From Geosiphon pyriformis (taxonomy: Eukaryota; Glomeromycota; Glomeromycetes; Archaeosporales; Geosiphonaceae), in the NCBI GenBank assembly GCA_016748015.1, contig JAAOMT010000678.1, positions 101,015-165,014 of the forward strand: a stretch of DNA of 64,000 bases. Direction: 5' to 3'. The position numbers and the translations under genes are program-made. Below are positions 62,641 through 64,000 of this stretch, piece after piece. Each line of letters starts with the position of its first letter. Positions within the stretch are counted from its first letter, which is position 1. Under the pieces are notes generated by a model that saw only the letters and a list, made by a program, of their open reading frames with translations, was not told the DNA's origin and did not search any database.

Positions 62641-63439
62641 TATTAAGTCTAATATGAATGTAATGCTAAATAATTAAGTGACTTAATTTAAAATAATAGT
62701 ACACTAGTTTTTATTATAAATAAAATATCTTCTTAAAATAGGTTTTCCTTTTTAGATTTAACATAGTTTAGCTTAGACTGAATTTATATCTGGTCATATA
62801 TAGAAAGCATATGAACTACTTCTAATTTAAGTTATTGAGTTTAATATATTGTATTAAATAGTGGTTAGACTATATATTAAATATAACAAAAAATAAAAAT
62901 AAAACACTCAGACATTTGGTACAAATACTTACTCTTACTTTAAAACCAAATTGGATGAGAATTTTAAGACTATAGCTACTACCATTTATGTGTAAGTTGT
63001 AATTCAAGTTGATAAACTTTTACAAATATTTTGCATATTCATTGAAAATACCTATATAAACAAAATAGTCAAATAGTTTTAAAACCAAAACTTAGAATAG
63101 ATTTAATTGCTCCTATTTCATTTTCGAAATATCTTATGTTTGAACCAGTTTAAAAAAACAAATTTTTCAATCGAAAAAATGTACTTTAACCCCAATAGCT
63201 GGAAAAATTTTTTACTATAATTCAACTAACCTTTCATTATCATCACTTTGTTTATAAAATAGTTTATCACAGCCTTTTTAGCAAATCTATCCTTGAAATT
63301 TGCCGATAGTGGAATAGGAATATCAATAGCGTATTTTCTTCAAAAAGAGATAATTTTGAATTCAAATTTATTTTTTTATTAATTTGCAAATTAGTGGTAC
63401 ATAGCGTAAAGCTAATTGGATAATCAAACTTAGTGTAGT
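62641..63439. other. Intergenic, no gene seen
   Basis: AT-rich spacer between the decayed element and the right arm of the inverted duplication. Confidence 0.4.
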
Positions 63440-63518
63440 ACTTTTAGTTCTTGGTACAACATTCTCACGTTTTCTATATTAGTTAATAATTATTTTGAAA
63501 GACAATATCCTTGGAATA

Positions 63519-63538
63519 TTGTTGAGATATCTTAACAA
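63519..63538 (+). promoter_or_regulatory. 20-bp near-palindrome upstream of CaaX copy 2
   Basis: Same 20-mer as at 60297-60316, starting 245 bp before the ATG here and 242 bp before it in copy 1. Confidence 0.5.
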
Positions 63539-63656
63539 TGAATCTGTCGAATTAATATTTAAAAAGAATAGATTTTTCAATTTTAACATTCTGATTCACT
63601 TAACATTGTTTCTAATACATGTACTAGATGTTAAGATGAAGGCTTTGATTTTTTGC

Positions 63657-63663
63657 TATAAAA
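63657..63663 (+). promoter_or_regulatory. TATA box of CaaX peptide copy 2
   Basis: TATAAAA 101 bp before the ATG, in the same context as copy 1. Confidence 0.6.
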
Positions 63664-63763
63664 CTGGTGGTGCTTTCCCAATTTCTTTCTCAATTCAACT
63701 AAAATAACAAAGAAGAAAAGAGCAAAGCAGTAACATTCAATATAAATCAAATAATTTGAAAAT

Positions 63764-63895
63764 ATGCAACCAACTACAAATAATCAATCTTCCTTCAATC
63801 CTCTCTCGATTATCGCTCCTGGTAATGGCTCTATTAAAGGACCTACTGGTGACCCAGACGATGGCAGTGGCACCGGTCAATGCTCAATTATGTAA
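63764..63895 (+). CDS. 43-aa CaaX-box peptide, copy 2
   Basis: Complete 43-codon ORF encoding the same peptide as copy 1 except Ser for Thr at residue 15 (FNPLSII). It ends DDGSGTGQCSIM with the CaaX box CSIM. The other nine nucleotide differences (for example at the codons for T5, N6, S9, F11 and C40) are silent, whereas promoter and 3' flank carry many changes and indels. It is transcribed away from copy 1, with 3.7 kb between the start codons. Prenylation is predicted from the motif only; function is unknown. Confidence 0.75.
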   Translation: MQPTTNNQSSFNPLSIIAPGNGSIKGPTGDPDDGSGTGQCSIM

Positions 63896-64000
63896 AGTTG
63901 AATATTATTCACATTAATAACTCTCCACTCTTGACTATCACCATCCAATTTATCATCAACCGAAATTTATGCCTATTATCTCTGGTTCATACTTCTAATA

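Larger units (their letters stand above)
63440..64000 (+). repeat. Right arm of inverted gene duplication (runs off window)
   Basis: Counterpart of 59845-60410. Matching sequence persists to the last base of the window, including TCTGGTTCATACTT near 63980. Confidence 0.85.

Overview
This window looks like nuclear DNA of an arbuscular mycorrhizal fungus (Glomeromycotina, in the Rhizophagus/Gigaspora range). That placement is inferred from gene families and my recollection of them, not from a search. The supports are very AT-rich repeats separating islands of more balanced composition, short fungal introns (about 35 to 110 nt, GT-AG plus one apparent GC-AG, some with CTAAC-like branch sites), a TKL-type kinase fused to Sel1 repeats, kelch-repeat membrane proteins with signal peptides, class 3 lipase-like proteins, FAR1/MULE and Tc1 relics, and LINE and Ty3/gypsy elements of a type I associate with these fungi.

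Layout. 1-3140: Ty3/gypsy pol remnant (+), an extra 221-aa ORF and an LTR-like block. 3180-9190: nearly full-length but decayed LINE on the minus strand. 9190-16050: an inverted, much more AT-rich counterpart of the left block (LINE remnant on +, gypsy remnant on -). 17080-21060: a pseudokinase-Sel1 gene between two diverged direct repeats. 22351-23743: class 3 lipase-like gene. 24232-24987: FAR1/MULE element lacking its catalytic core. 26780-32400: repeat region with a third copy of the gypsy-associated block, a palindrome of about 1.1 kb and a tandem array of about six 243-bp units. 33589-34370: broken Sel1 gene. 36797-38486 and 46714-48907: two kelch/transmembrane genes on the minus strand, separated by a second decayed LINE (40930-45850). 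51052-54030: a small membrane-protein gene and two coding-like stretches of unknown family. 54740-55500: Tc1 (DD34E) remnant. 55640-57148: a second lipase-like gene. 59845-64000: two inverted gene copies, each encoding a 43-residue peptide with a C-terminal CaaX box, flanking a decayed retroelement-like stretch.

How the genes fit together. There is no operon or obvious pathway. The window reads as a repeat-rich accessory region carrying members of expanded families. Both lipase-like proteins keep the fold and the Asp and His regions but lack the nucleophile serine in the GHSxGG motif. The kinase-like protein has HRN in place of HRD. The window is therefore enriched in apparent pseudoenzymes. 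The most striking element is the inverted pair of CaaX peptides: their coding parts differ at 10 positions, 9 of them synonymous, while the flanks have diverged freely. That indicates selection on a small, probably prenylated peptide whose function I cannot assign; a lipopeptide signal is one possibility.

Limits: exon boundaries come from reading frame, splice signals and family conservation. Transposon limits are approximate. Homologies between repeats were judged by eye.
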